Part shown: piece by piece, positions 45,360 through 54,439 of the stretch
Numbering within the stretch: the stretch's first letter is position 1
How the letters are laid out: each line of letters opens with the position of its first letter
NCBI RefSeq assembly: GCF_014695395.1
Contig: NZ_JACJOF010000027.1
Coordinates: 734,098 to 798,097, forward strand
Source: Nodosilinea sp. FACHB-131
GTDB lineage: Bacteria > Cyanobacteriota > Cyanobacteriia > Phormidesmidales > Phormidesmidaceae
Direction: 5' to 3'
Length of the DNA: 64,000 nt
Made by a program: the position numbers and the translations under genes
The notes under the pieces: model-generated
What the model was told of the DNA's origin: nothing
Seen by the model: the letters and a program-made list of their open reading frames with translations, nothing else
The model's database searches: none

Positions 45360-45553
45360 GACCGTAGCCTCCTAGGGCCAGAAATTTGCATCCAAACCAA
45401 CGCCCGTAGAGTACCCAACGCGTCCTAAAACCTTAAGTCTTTTGCCTAATTTTGCCTCTGGCGCCCTATGCACCAAGCCATCGCCATCATCGGTGCTAGG
45501 ATCAGGCCAAAGAAACCAAGAAGAATGGTAAGAGAGAAAGGACGTAGTCGTAC

Positions 45554-47704
45554 ATGCAAGAATTTGAAAAAACAATCTCCTTCGGTGGTCGCGATATTCA
45601 CCTGAGGGGTGGACTGTTGGCTCCCCAAGCGGGGGGTGCGGTGTTGGTACAGTCGGGTGAGACCGCGGTTCTGGTGACCGCAACCCGCTCAGCAGGACGT
45701 CAAGGCATCGATTTTTTGCCTCTGCTGGTTGATTACGAAGAGCGTCTTTACGCCGCCGGACGCATTCCCGGCGGGTTTTTGCGGCGGGAGGGCCGTCCTC
45801 CAGAGCGGGCTACTTTAATTTGTCGCCTGATCGATCGCCCCATGCGACCCCTATTTCCCCAGTGGCTGCGCGACGACATTCAAATTGTCGCCACTACCCT
45901 GGCTATGGATGAGCAGGTGCCCCCCGATGTATTGGCCGCCACTGGTGCGTCGATCGCAGTGCTGCTAGCCAAAATTCCCTTCTACGGCCCCATGGCAGCG
46001 GTGCGCGTGGGTTTAGTGGGCGACGATTTTATTATCAACCCCACCTATAAAGAAGTTGAAACCGGCGATCTTGACCTGATCGTGGCGGGCTCCCCCGACG
46101 GGGTGATCATGGTAGAAGCGGGTGCTAATCAGCTGCCCGAGGCCGACGTAATTGAGGCCATCGACTTTGGCTATGAAGTCGTACAGGATTTGATCAAGGC
46201 CCAGTTAGAGCTGATCAAAGAGCTGGGAATCGAGATCGTCACCGAGCAAGAGCCTGAGACTGACCCCACTCTGGCCACCTTCATCGAAGAAAAAACTGCC
46301 GCCGCCATCAAAGACGTGCTGAAGCAGTTTAGCCTCACCAAGCCCGAGCGCGACGAAAAGCTCGACGCCATTAAAGATGAGCTGGTCACTGCCATTGATG
46401 CCCTAGAGGACGAAAATCCAGTCAAGGTAGCGGTGGCTGAGAACGGTAAAGCCCTGAGTAACACCTACAAATCAGTAACCAAAAAGCTGATGCGTCAGCA
46501 AATCGTCGCTGAGAAGGTGCGGGTCGATGGTCGCCAGCTCGATGAGGTACGCCCAATCTCCTGCCGAGTGGGGCTGCTGCCCAAGCGGGTGCATGGCACT
46601 GGGCTATTTCAGCGGGGCTTGACCCAGGTGATGTCGGTCGCTACCCTGGGCACCCCCGGCGATGCTCAAATGATGGATGACCTTCACCCCGATGAAGAGA
46701 AGCGCTATCTGCACCACTACAACTTCCCCCCCTACTCGGTGGGCGAGACTCGGCCGATGCGATCGCCTGGTCGTCGCGAAATTGGCCACGGCGCTCTCGC
46801 CGAGCGTGCTCTGGTGCCAGTGCTGCCTTCCAAAGAAGACTTCCCCTACGTGATTCGAGTGGTATCGGAGGTGTTGTCCTCTAACGGCTCCACCTCCATG
46901 GGGTCAGTGTGTGGTTCTACCCTGTCGTTGATGGATGCCGGTGTGCCCATTACTAAGCCCGTCAGCGGAGCGGCCATGGGCTTGATCAAAGAAGGCGACG
47001 AGGTGCGCATTCTCACCGATATTCAAGGTATCGAAGACTTTTTGGGCGATATGGACTTCAAAGTCGCCGGTACCGACACGGGTATCACCGCCTTGCAAAT
47101 GGATATGAAAATCACCGGTTTGCCCCTATCGGTGATTGCCGACGCCATCAACCAGGCCAAGCCCGCCCGCCTGCATATCCTTGAAAAAATGCTGGCCACC
47201 ATTGATACCCCAAGAGCAGAGCTATCGCCCTACGCTCCGCGCCTGATCAGCTTCAAGATCGATCCTGAGATGATCGGCATGGTGATCGGCCCCGGTGGTA
47301 AGAAGATCAAGGCGATTACTGAGCAAACCGGCGCTAAGGTCGACATCAACGACGATGGCACCGTCACTGTTTCGGCGATCGAAGGCGAAAAAGCCCTTCA
47401 GGCTAAAGCCTTGATTGAATCAATCGTCTTTAAGCCTGCCGCTGGTGATGTGTTTGTGGGCAAAGTTACCCGCGTTATCCCCATTGGGGCTTTTGTGGAG
47501 TTTATGCCCGGCCAGGAGGGCATGGTTCACATTTCGCAACTGGCGGACTATCGGGTGGCCAAGGTCGAAGACGAAGTCAACGTCGGTGACGAAGTGATCA
47601 TCAAGGTGCGTGAAATTGATGGCCGCGGTCGGATCAATCTGACCCGCCTCAACATTCACCCTGACGAGGCGGCAGCAGCCCGCGAGGCAGCGGCCCTGCG
47701 CTAG
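45554..47704 (+). CDS. pnp: polyribonucleotide nucleotidyltransferase (PNPase)
   Basis: 716-residue 3'-5' phosphorolytic RNase that degrades mRNA and adds tails. Two RNase PH domains (about 1-230 and 320-545; Phe-Phe-type loops [12 protein letters not shown] and [10 protein letters not shown]) flank an alpha-helical domain. KH ([10 protein letters not shown]) and S1 domains end the protein. ATG at 45554. It is followed by a repeat block and a good terminator. Confidence 0.97.
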   Translation: MQEFEKTISFGGRDIHLRGGLLAPQAGGAVLVQSGETAVLVTATRSAGRQGIDFLPLLVDYEERLYAAGRIPGGFLRREGRPPERATLICRLIDRPMRPLFPQWLRDDIQIVATTLAMDEQVPPDVLAATGASIAVLLAKIPFYGPMAAVRVGLVGDDFIINPTYKEVETGDLDLIVAGSPDGVIMVEAGANQLPEADVIEAIDFGYEVVQDLIKAQLELIKELGIEIVTEQEPETDPTLATFIEEKTAAAIKDVLKQFSLTKPERDEKLDAIKDELVTAIDALEDENPVKVAVAENGKALSNTYKSVTKKLMRQQIVAEKVRVDGRQLDEVRPISCRVGLLPKRVHGTGLFQRGLTQVMSVATLGTPGDAQMMDDLHPDEEKRYLHHYNFPPYSVGETRPMRSPGRREIGHGALAERALVPVLPSKEDFPYVIRVVSEVLSSNGSTSMGSVCGSTLSLMDAGVPITKPVSGAAMGLIKEGDEVRILTDIQGIEDFLGDMDFKVAGTDTGITALQMDMKITGLPLSVIADAINQAKPARLHILEKMLATIDTPRAELSPYAPRLISFKIDPEMIGMVIGPGGKKIKAITEQTGAKVDINDDGTVTVSAIEGEKALQAKALIESIVFKPAAGDVFVGKVTRVIPIGAFVEFMPGQEGMVHISQLADYRVAKVEDEVNVGDEVIIKVREIDGRGRINLTRLNIHPDEAAAAREAAALR

Positions 47705-47724
47705 AGCAGTCGCAAGGTGAGGAA

Positions 47725-47793
47725 GGTAAGGGAGATGAGGGGTGAGGCGATCGCAAAGTCTTCCCTCATCTCCTCATCCTCTCCATCCCTCTT
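47725..47793. repeat. inverted GAGATGAGGG / CCCTCATCTC repeat block
   Basis: GAGATGAGGG and its complement CCCTCATCTC flank a HIP1-containing spacer, followed by more CTCATC/CCATCC units. In composition it belongs to the window's pyrimidine-rich repeat family, here with both orientations present, so it can fold back. Confidence 0.5.
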
Positions 47794-47794
47794 A

Positions 47795-47845
47795 CCCCCG
47801 AATCAAACGTTGTGCGCTGCAACAATTGATTCGGGGGTTCTTTTC
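47795..47845 (+). terminator. intrinsic terminator after pnp
   Basis: CCCCCGAATCAA (47795-47806) pairs with TTGATTCGGGGG (47826-47837); an inner GTTG/CAAC pair extends the stem, and TTCTTTTC follows. It ends pnp transcripts about 90-140 bases after the stop codon and insulates tpiA. Confidence 0.75.
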
Positions 47846-47900
47846 TTAGTACGATGCAGGGATGCAATTTTGTATATCTAGCCTTTAACCTCAAAACACC

Positions 47901-48653
47901 GTGCGCAAAATCGTTATCGCTGGCAACTGGAAAATGTATAAGACCCAGGGCGAAACCCTGGACTTTCTGCGCCATTTTCTCGGACAACTCGCCGATACCC
48001 CCGACGGGCGTGAAATAGTTCTGTGCGCGCCCTTCACAGCCTTGGGAGCCCTGTCCAAAAGCCTGCACGGGGCCAGGATTAGGGTGGGTGCTCAGAACAT
48101 TCACTGGCTGCCAGAGGGAGCATTTACTGGCGAAATCTCGGGGGACATGCTGCGAGAGCTTGGGGTGCGCTACGTGATTGTGGGTCACAGCGAGCGTCGC
48201 CAGTACTTCGGCGATACCGATGAAACAGTCAATTTGCGCCTGAAAGCCGCTCAAAAGTGCGGCCTCATTCCAATTTTGTGCGTAGGTGAGACCAAAAACC
48301 AGCGCGATGCCGGTGAAACCGAGGCGGTCATTACTACCCAAATTGAGAAGGGTCTGGTAGATGTTGACCAAAACAATCTGGTGATTGCCTATGAACCGAT
48401 CTGGGCGATCGGCACGGGCGACACCTGCGAAGCCGCTGATGCCAACCAGGTGATTGGGGGCATTCGCAAGCTGCTGAGAAATCCTGATGTCACTATTCAG
48501 TACGGTGGATCGGTCAAACCCAGCAACGTCGATGAGCTGATGAATCAGCCTGAGATCGATGGTGCCCTGGTGGGTGGTGCTAGCCTAGAGCCTGAAAGCT
48601 TTGCCCGTATTGTCAACTTTCAGTCGAGTACTACCTTGGCAAGCGCACCTTAG
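47901..48653 (+). CDS. tpiA: triose-phosphate isomerase
   Basis: 250-residue TIM barrel that interconverts dihydroxyacetone phosphate and glyceraldehyde 3-phosphate in the Calvin cycle and glycolysis. Seen: Gly-Asn-Trp-Lys-Met-Tyr-Lys (catalytic Lys), Gly-His-Ser-Glu-Arg-Arg (catalytic His), [11 protein letters not shown] (catalytic Glu and loop 6), and Gln-Tyr-Gly-Gly-Ser-Val. The start is GTG at 47901. About 260 bases after the stop show no gene. Confidence 0.97.
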   Translation: MRKIVIAGNWKMYKTQGETLDFLRHFLGQLADTPDGREIVLCAPFTALGALSKSLHGARIRVGAQNIHWLPEGAFTGEISGDMLRELGVRYVIVGHSERRQYFGDTDETVNLRLKAAQKCGLIPILCVGETKNQRDAGETEAVITTQIEKGLVDVDQNNLVIAYEPIWAIGTGDTCEAADANQVIGGIRKLLRNPDVTIQYGGSVKPSNVDELMNQPEIDGALVGGASLEPESFARIVNFQSSTTLASAP

Positions 48654-48915
48654 AGCGCCTTAGCAAACAGAAATGGCGCGAGTATGCGGAAACTTGCATA
48701 GGCCAACTCATCGGCGTCCTCCAACGCAATGCTGTGGTCACTGGCGGCGGTCGGATTAAGGTACTGAAGAAACCACTAGCGGGTTGCCATGCCGCCCACA
48801 ACAGCAATGCGTTCGTTGATGGCTTTTGCCTTTGGAAGTTGAAAAGAGAACGGTTTGCGGTGGCGGCTTAAGCGAATTCTTTCACCCAGATGGGGCATGG
48901 ATTGGGTAGATGACG

Positions 48916-49677
48916 TTAGGGTTCTGATTGATCAGCGATGCTTTCGGAACGGTTGGGGTCGCAGCCCTGGGAGGGGTTGATGGGCTGCACATAGCCCTGG
49001 TTGTAGGTGCTGCCGTCGGGCATGGTGGCAAACTCTAAGCGCGCCCCGGTGAGGTTGGCATTGGTTAAGTCGGCTTCGTAGAGGTCGGCGTAGCGTAGAT
49101 CTGCCCCACGCAAATCGGCGTTTGACAGATCGGCCTGGCGCAAGACCGCCCCATAGAGGCTGGCTTCTGAGAGATCAGCCTGGTGCATTTGGGCTGAGCA
49201 CAGAGCGGCATCGCGCAACTCGGCTTGGGTGAGAGATGCGCTGGCAAGGTTGGCTTTGACAAGACTGGCATGGAGCATTTGAGCCTGACTGAGGTCGGCT
49301 TGCAACAGGTTAGCTTCGGAAAGGTCTGCCCCCTGAAGATTGGCCTGATGGAGGGTTGCCTGGGTGAGATTTGCTTTGTGCAAGATAGCGTTGATCAATT
49401 GAGTGCCGGTCAAGTTGGCCCTGGTCATATCAGCCTCTCGAAAATTCTCGCGGCTGAGGTCTTGGCTGCTGAGATCGGCGGCGGCTAAATCGCATTGCTG
49501 ACAGCGGCGATCGCGCGGAGAGCCCGCTCCTTGGGCTGTGGATGAAGTCTCTGTGGCACCATCCCCTGCGGCCTCTAGGGTTTGATAACGGCTGAGTTGT
49601 TCATTTGCCACACGCCACGCGGTGGGGGTCACAGCGGTTAAAAGTACGAGCAGACTGACAAAGATGTTCCACCGCAT
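48916..49677 (-). CDS. pentapeptide-repeat protein, membrane-anchored
   Basis: About 253 residues: an N-terminal hydrophobic segment (Met-Arg-Trp-Asn-Ile-Phe-Val-Ser-Leu-Leu-Val-Leu-Leu), a Cys-x-x-Cys pair (Arg-Arg-Cys-Gln-Gln-Cys) and about 25 pentapeptide repeats (Ala-Asp/Asn-Leu-x-x) forming a right-handed quadrilateral beta-helix. The role of such proteins is unknown. The ATG at 49677 starts the signal anchor; the frame is open to an ATG at 49731, but those 18 residues look non-coding. Divergent from the next gene. Confidence 0.85.
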   Translation of the reverse strand: MRWNIFVSLLVLLTAVTPTAWRVANEQLSRYQTLEAAGDGATETSSTAQGAGSPRDRRCQQCDLAAADLSSQDLSRENFREADMTRANLTGTQLINAILHKANLTQATLHQANLQGADLSEANLLQADLSQAQMLHASLVKANLASASLTQAELRDAALCSAQMHQADLSEASLYGAVLRQADLSNADLRGADLRYADLYEADLTNANLTGARLEFATMPDGSTYNQGYVQPINPSQGCDPNRSESIADQSEP

Positions 49678-49812
49678 AGGTTGAGCTGGGTTGCTAGGTA
49701 TTGGTGTTCCAATACTCAAAGGCCTGAACATTGATCAGGAGCGATCGCATCAAGTTTTGATAGGAGTTAAACCTCTCCTCGTAAAGGATCCCAGCTTTTC
49801 GATTAGATGGCT

Positions 49813-49840
49813 GAGATATCCGTATTTCTACGGATATCTC
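49813..49840. repeat. perfect 12-bp hairpin in divergent promoter region
   Basis: GAGATATCCGTA (49813-49824) and TACGGATATCTC (49829-49840) with TTTC loop, in the 286-base gap between divergently transcribed genes. There is no U-tract. A symmetrical operator for a dimeric regulator or a cruciform are both possible. Confidence 0.6.
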
Positions 49841-49963
49841 CCTAAGGTTTCATCAAAGTATCACAGAGTACCATCGGTGAATTCGTAGTTCCTTGCTGGT
49901 TTGTTGCGTATTCTGAAGGAGATCTCCGGGGGGTGATTTATTCACCTCAGTGTGTTCTCTGTT

Positions 49964-50731
49964 ATGGATAACTCTCCCTTTCGTCGTATTGTTTTGCCAG
50001 CGCTGCTGGCGTCTAGTGCTGGGTTTGCAGCTCTTACCTGGCCGATGGCCTCCGACCGCGCGGTCCAGGTCTCGGAGCAGCTACCCCAACCCCTCAGCTA
50101 CTGGGTCGACTCAGCTCTGCTCCCCAACCAGCACAAGGAATTTTCGATTCGTTACATCGGCTTTGCTATCCTGTCGAGCGTTGCGATCGGGGTCGGTACC
50201 GCTAAGGCCATGCGCGTTCGGCAGGGCCGAGTGCAGCGACACCAGAGGTTACTCGATCAGGTGCTGCTGGCGGATGATCAGCAGGAGGACTTTGGAGGCG
50301 ATCGCCTGCCTATCACCGCCCCCATGCAATCGCATTCTACTGATTTGGCTGCAGCCAGCCATGACGCAGCCCTAACTGCAACTACCGCTAAGGCTGCCAC
50401 AACCCTTGACTGGGCTAGCCTGCTGCCGACTACCCCTGATGCCTCGGCAAAGGTGGAACTGACTTCTAGCCCCATAGATGAGCATGTGCTCTACCACATT
50501 CAGGGTGCCGATCAGTGCCGCAGTTTAGCCCTTGCTATAGAGGGTGAGTACTACCGCTACTACCGCACCCGCCCCGATTTGGACAAGGCTCGAAGGTTGG
50601 TACAGCAGCTTCATCAGCAAGGCAAACGCGCCCTCACCACCTGGGATGACAACGGCTATGTGGTTTGGGTACATCAGCCTGAACGACCCCAGCAGGCCGT
50701 TCCTTGGCTAGGACATTTAGCTACAAGTTAA
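49964..50731 (+). CDS. hypothetical protein with N-terminal membrane anchor
   Basis: 255 residues, not recognised. Hydrophobic stretches near residues 9-24 and 65-80 suggest two membrane segments. A Thr/Ala-rich linker (about 110-165) precedes a conserved-looking C-terminal domain (about 170-235) with His-Ile-Gln-Gly-Ala-Asp-Gln-Cys, Ile-Glu-Gly-Glu-Tyr-Tyr-Arg-Tyr-Tyr-Arg and Trp-Asp-Asp-Asn-Gly-Tyr-Val-Val-Trp. I chose the ATG at 49964; a GTG four codons earlier is possible. It sits between two pentapeptide-repeat genes and may be transcribed with the downstream one. Confidence 0.72.
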   Translation: MDNSPFRRIVLPALLASSAGFAALTWPMASDRAVQVSEQLPQPLSYWVDSALLPNQHKEFSIRYIGFAILSSVAIGVGTAKAMRVRQGRVQRHQRLLDQVLLADDQQEDFGGDRLPITAPMQSHSTDLAAASHDAALTATTAKAATTLDWASLLPTTPDASAKVELTSSPIDEHVLYHIQGADQCRSLALAIEGEYYRYYRTRPDLDKARRLVQQLHQQGKRALTTWDDNGYVVWVHQPERPQQAVPWLGHLATS

Positions 50732-50804
50732 GCATGCAAGCCCAACTGGGCAAAAGTCGGTTATCAAAACGATGTTCCTAGGCAATGTTGAGCGGTAAGC
50801 AGGC

Positions 50805-51821
50805 ATGAATCTCAAAACGCTAGAAGATCTTTGGACGGCCTTTGTGGAAGGGGAGCGCGACTTTACCGGCATCAATTTAGCCGGAGCCGACCTCAACCAC
50901 TGGAGTTTAGCTAGGGTCGATTTTTGGGGCGCCGACTTTAGCGGGGCAAATCTCACCCAGGCTAATTTTCGTCGGGCTAACCTCAAACAGACCCAGTTCT
51001 GCAACGCCAAACTGGCGGGAGCCGACCTGCGCTGGGCCGATCTACGCGAGGCCGTGCTGACCGGGGCCGACCTCGATGATGCGCGTTTGGAAGGCGCTCT
51101 CTACAATGCTCAAACCCAGTTTCCCGAAGGGTTTAACCCTGGACAAGCCCGCATGTGGAGCCTGGCACCAGGGGCTGCCCTGGCCACTAAAGATTTACGA
51201 GAGAGGGATCTGGGTGGCACCGACTTAACCGCCGCCGATCTCAGCGGGGCACTGCTAGTGAACAGTCAACTATTTGGGGCGGTGCTAAGACGCAGCAACC
51301 TGCTCAGTGCTCTGGTTGGCGATAGCGACCTGCGCTACGCTGATTTGCGTCAGGCCACGCTGATGTTAGCCGACCTGCGAGGGGCCGACCTGCGCTATAG
51401 CGACCTGAGCCGAGCCAATTTAATTGGGACTAACCTGCGAGGGTGTCAGCTAGCCCACGCCAACCTAGACGGGGCCCTCTACTCCGATAGCACCCATTTC
51501 CCGCGCGGGTTTCAGGTGCCTGAAACGATGCACCATATAGCTCCGGGCGCATCCCTGTGGGGAGCTGATCTCAGTGGGGCAAGGCTAACTGGGGTAGATC
51601 TCAGTGGGGCTAATCTAGCTGGGGCTAACCTCATGCACGCCGACCTGTGGGGGGCCTGTTTAGCCAATGCTGACCTCAGCGGAGCGAATCTGCTGGGAGC
51701 AAATCTGCTGGGGACCGACCTGACTGGGGCTAATCTCAACCAAACCAACCTGATGCAGGCGATCATTGACATGCCGGGAGACGTAGCGGGGGCGGTTGCT
51801 TTTGATAGCCAGCCTGCTTAG
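50805..51821 (+). CDS. pentapeptide-repeat protein with repeated linkers
   Basis: 338-residue soluble protein built of three blocks of pentapeptide repeats (about 20-92, 135-222 and 248-320). The blocks are separated by two related 25-residue linkers: Ala-Leu-Tyr-Asn-Ala-x-Thr-x-Phe-Pro-x-Gly-Phe and Ala-Leu-Tyr-Ser-Asp-Ser-Thr-His-Phe-Pro-Arg-Gly-Phe, each ending in a Pro-Gly-Ala. Such linkers are common in cyanobacterial pentapeptide proteins. No signal peptide. Function unknown. Confidence 0.87.
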   Translation: MNLKTLEDLWTAFVEGERDFTGINLAGADLNHWSLARVDFWGADFSGANLTQANFRRANLKQTQFCNAKLAGADLRWADLREAVLTGADLDDARLEGALYNAQTQFPEGFNPGQARMWSLAPGAALATKDLRERDLGGTDLTAADLSGALLVNSQLFGAVLRRSNLLSALVGDSDLRYADLRQATLMLADLRGADLRYSDLSRANLIGTNLRGCQLAHANLDGALYSDSTHFPRGFQVPETMHHIAPGASLWGADLSGARLTGVDLSGANLAGANLMHADLWGACLANADLSGANLLGANLLGTDLTGANLNQTNLMQAIIDMPGDVAGAVAFDSQPA

Positions 51822-51885
51822 GCGAAGGGATGGGGTGCCAGGCTGAAGGAACGATCTAAAACCGTATGCCTTCTCTGTCCTCGAC

Positions 51886-53049
51886 TCACAACAATGCCAT
51901 TTGGTTGCCGCCACCAGGAGTCTCGTCGTAGCCCAGATGGCGGCGGGCGGCAAGGGTGACCACTCGGCCGCGGGGAGTGCGCTGTAGGTAGCCAATTTGC
52001 AGCAGGTAAGGTTCGTAGACTTCCTCAATGGTTTGGGGGTCTTCGCCCGTGGAGGCGGCCATGGTGTCGAGACCAACGGGGCCACCGCCAAAGTTTTCGA
52101 TCATTACTGACAGCAGGCGGCGATCGGTCCAGTCGAGGCCGCAGGGGTCAACGTTGAATAGTTCTAGCGCTTCGGCGGCTAGGGCGGCGGTGATGGGGCC
52201 TGCTCTCTTAACCTCAGCATAGTCGCGCACTCGCCGCAGCAGGCGATTGGCAATGCGGGGGGTGCCTCGGGCACGGCGGGCAATTTCTTCGGCTCCGGCG
52301 GGTTCGATGGGAGTTTTTAAGACATCGGCGGTGCGCAGCACAATGGGCTTAAGCTCATCGATTTCGTAGAAGCGCAGCCGCTGGATCAGCCCAAAGCGAT
52401 CGCGCAGCGGAGAACTCAGCGCCCCTACCCGCGTCGTTGCTCCCACTAGAGTAAAGGGGCACAGTGGAATGCTGCGAGTGCGGGCCGACTGCCCTTTGCC
52501 GATAGTGATATCCAGTCGTGAGTCTTCCATTGCCGGGTACAAGATTTCTTCGGTGACCCGGGGCAGCCGGTGAATTTCGTCAATAAACAGCACATCCCCC
52601 GGCTTGAGATTGATCAGCAGTCCGGCAATATCGCGAGGCCGCTCTAGGGCAGGGGCCGTGGTGATTTTGCAGGTCACCCCCATTTCCTGGGCCAAAATTA
52701 GCGCCATGGTGGTTTTGCCCAACCCTGGCGGCCCATACAACAGCAAATGGTCGAGCGGCTCTTGCCGCGACTGAGCCGCCTGAATGGCGATGCCCAGCAC
52801 TTCTTTAAGGGATGCCTGGCCAATGTAGTCTTGCAGCCGCTGGGGCCGCAGGGTGTCTTCAGGGGCAGTTGACGATAGTGCCTGGGTATCTGGTTCATCC
52901 CCCAAATCTTCTGGCTGCATCTCTCCACCCTTGACTAGGGAGAGCAGCGGCTGTAGATCAGCCGCTTCGGTGGGTTGGACTGGCAGCTTAGACTGAGCCC
53001 GCTTGGGCTTGGCCGAATCGTCGGACGTGTGAGAAGAAACAATGGCCAT
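51886..53049 (-). CDS. ruvB: Holliday junction branch migration DNA helicase RuvB
   Basis: 387-residue AAA motor for branch migration in recombination. Walker A Gly-Pro-Pro-Gly-Leu-Gly-Lys-Thr, Walker B Leu-Phe-Ile-Asp-Glu-Ile-His-Arg-Leu, sensor Gly-Ala-Thr-Thr-Arg, and the Arg finger region [10 protein letters not shown]. The N-terminus has an extra 60 residues or so of poorly conserved, hydrophilic sequence before the helicase core ([12 protein letters not shown]), as seen in other cyanobacteria. ATG at 53049. Confidence 0.96.
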   Translation of the reverse strand: MAIVSSHTSDDSAKPKRAQSKLPVQPTEAADLQPLLSLVKGGEMQPEDLGDEPDTQALSSTAPEDTLRPQRLQDYIGQASLKEVLGIAIQAAQSRQEPLDHLLLYGPPGLGKTTMALILAQEMGVTCKITTAPALERPRDIAGLLINLKPGDVLFIDEIHRLPRVTEEILYPAMEDSRLDITIGKGQSARTRSIPLCPFTLVGATTRVGALSSPLRDRFGLIQRLRFYEIDELKPIVLRTADVLKTPIEPAGAEEIARRARGTPRIANRLLRRVRDYAEVKRAGPITAALAAEALELFNVDPCGLDWTDRRLLSVMIENFGGGPVGLDTMAASTGEDPQTIEEVYEPYLLQIGYLQRTPRGRVVTLAARRHLGYDETPGGGNQMALL

Positions 53050-53118
53050 AAGGGAGCCTAGGGGGCGGCCCCCCCATGATACTGTGGTGCATTTGCACTA
53101 TCAAGCCATTGGCTGGCT

Positions 53119-53328
53119 CTATAGCAGGATGAGCAGACCGAGGCTAAAGCCAAGCATGCCCAAGATCACCGACCCCAGGCCCGCAGGCTTTGGTTCGGGG
53201 GAGAGGCTCAGGTCTTTTTCAAAATCGCATTTGAGGCAGTGGTACACCGTGGGCTTATATTCCACAATGCTGTGAACACCGCACTCGGGACACTGCACGC
53301 TGGGCGGGGTGAGGGTAGATACAGTCAT
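53119..53328 (-). CDS. small zinc-ribbon protein with C-terminal membrane helix
   Basis: 69 residues. Cys-Pro-Glu-Cys (residues 13-16) and Cys-Leu-Lys-Cys (31-34) form a plausible zinc ribbon, followed by Asp-Phe-Glu-Lys-Asp and a hydrophobic C-terminal helix (about 51-69), so the protein is likely tail-anchored with the ribbon in the cytoplasm. ATG at 53328 chosen because the part upstream in the open frame looks non-coding. It is downstream of nothing obvious; ruvB follows 69 bases later on the same strand. Confidence 0.75.
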   Translation of the reverse strand: MTVSTLTPPSVQCPECGVHSIVEYKPTVYHCLKCDFEKDLSLSPEPKPAGLGSVILGMLGFSLGLLILL

Positions 53329-53741
53329 GGCTACACACCTAATGGGTAAACGGGCAACCAGGGAATCTCCAGATTGGGCTGAAGATTCGCTCGACAGCAG
53401 AGAACACACTAACAGCATGGAACAGGTGTCCTGGTTGCGCGAGGGGAAAAACTTCTGGAAAATTCTGCTCTTAATTCAGGAGTTATTTGCAGATTGCAAA
53501 CGCAATCGACCTAGCTGGGGCTCACCTAGCAGAAGAACGAGACTACGACGAGCAAAAATGCTTAATAAGCTTAAATTGTGGCATTTTGCCTGTCCTCATC
53601 CAGGCTTTACCTGTTACGGGGAGATCAATCACGGTTCACCTGCCCAGGTCTGCCATGTTGCCGACCAAACCCGACTAAACCCGATGGCCGTTACCTCTGC
53701 TCTAAGGGCAAGCTGGGCCTAGTGATGAGTGGATACTGACT
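53329..53741. other. intergenic region without a supported gene
   Basis: A 413-base gap. Open frames exist on the plus strand (for example 53487-53678), but the codon pattern and predicted peptides look random. I see no structured RNA or repeat. Confidence 0.5.
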
Positions 53742-54395
53742 ATGCCCGCACCAAAATATCTAACACAGGCCGCGATCGCCCTGATTGGCTTTGAGGTAGG
53801 GCTTGCTTTCGCCTATTTGGCCCTGATTGGTCTGCGGGGCGAGGCGGGGCTATTTGACTTTGACGGGTTGCGATCGCTGCCCTCTTGGCTACAGGCGAGC
53901 CTGCTGAGTGCGATCGGGTTTGTGTGTGTGGGTTTGCTGCGCCATCGACGGCACATGTCTAAGCCGTCCTGGTTGCTGCCCAGCGCTTTAGCACTGCTCT
54001 GTTTCTTCGGCGCTGTGGATGAATTGATCAAGTTTCACCTCACCCTGGGGCAGGTGGACTGGAAATTGATTTACCTCGGCCTCTTGATGGCGATTGTGGT
54101 GCTGGGATTTAGGGATTTAGTCTGGCTATGGCGTACCCACCGGCTCACGGTGCTGTGGGTGCTAGCGGGGCTGGGGATCTTCTTGCTGGGCGGGTTTGGG
54201 GCCGAGCTGGCCAAGGATGCGATCGCGCCAGCGCTATCTACCCGTTTCTCATCTGAAACCGTATTTTTAATCGAACATCTCCGCATCACCCTAGAGGAAT
54301 TGGCAGAACTCCTGGGTGAAACCATTATTCTCTATGCCATAGCCTGTTTCGCCCAGCAGGTCTTACCTTCCCAGACGCGGCTCAAACATCCCTAA
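53742..54395 (+). CDS. polytopic membrane protein, unknown function
   Basis: 217-residue protein with about five hydrophobic helices (around 8-28, 48-66, 78-94, 107-126 and 134-152) and a C-terminal amphipathic, acidic segment containing Leu-Glu-Glu-Leu-Ala-Glu-Leu-Leu-Gly-Glu. Not assigned to a named family. ATG at 53742. Convergent with the Gld-type operon, 44 bases away. Confidence 0.78.
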   Translation: MPAPKYLTQAAIALIGFEVGLAFAYLALIGLRGEAGLFDFDGLRSLPSWLQASLLSAIGFVCVGLLRHRRHMSKPSWLLPSALALLCFFGAVDELIKFHLTLGQVDWKLIYLGLLMAIVVLGFRDLVWLWRTHRLTVLWVLAGLGIFLLGGFGAELAKDAIAPALSTRFSSETVFLIEHLRITLEELAELLGETIILYAIACFAQQVLPSQTRLKHP

Positions 54396-54439
54396 TGCCG
54401 TCTCTGCTTTTTGCCCTCTAGCCGGCCTGAGCAGGCGTT

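Noticed and set aside
48654..48915. Possible gene remnant after tpiA
   Set aside because: All frames are broken and no family is recognised. It may be a decayed insertion, but nothing supports naming it.
53309..53722. Plus-strand frame of 137 codons in the gap upstream of the membrane protein
   Set aside because: No recognisable motif, irregular codon pattern, and overlap with the start region of the zinc-ribbon gene.
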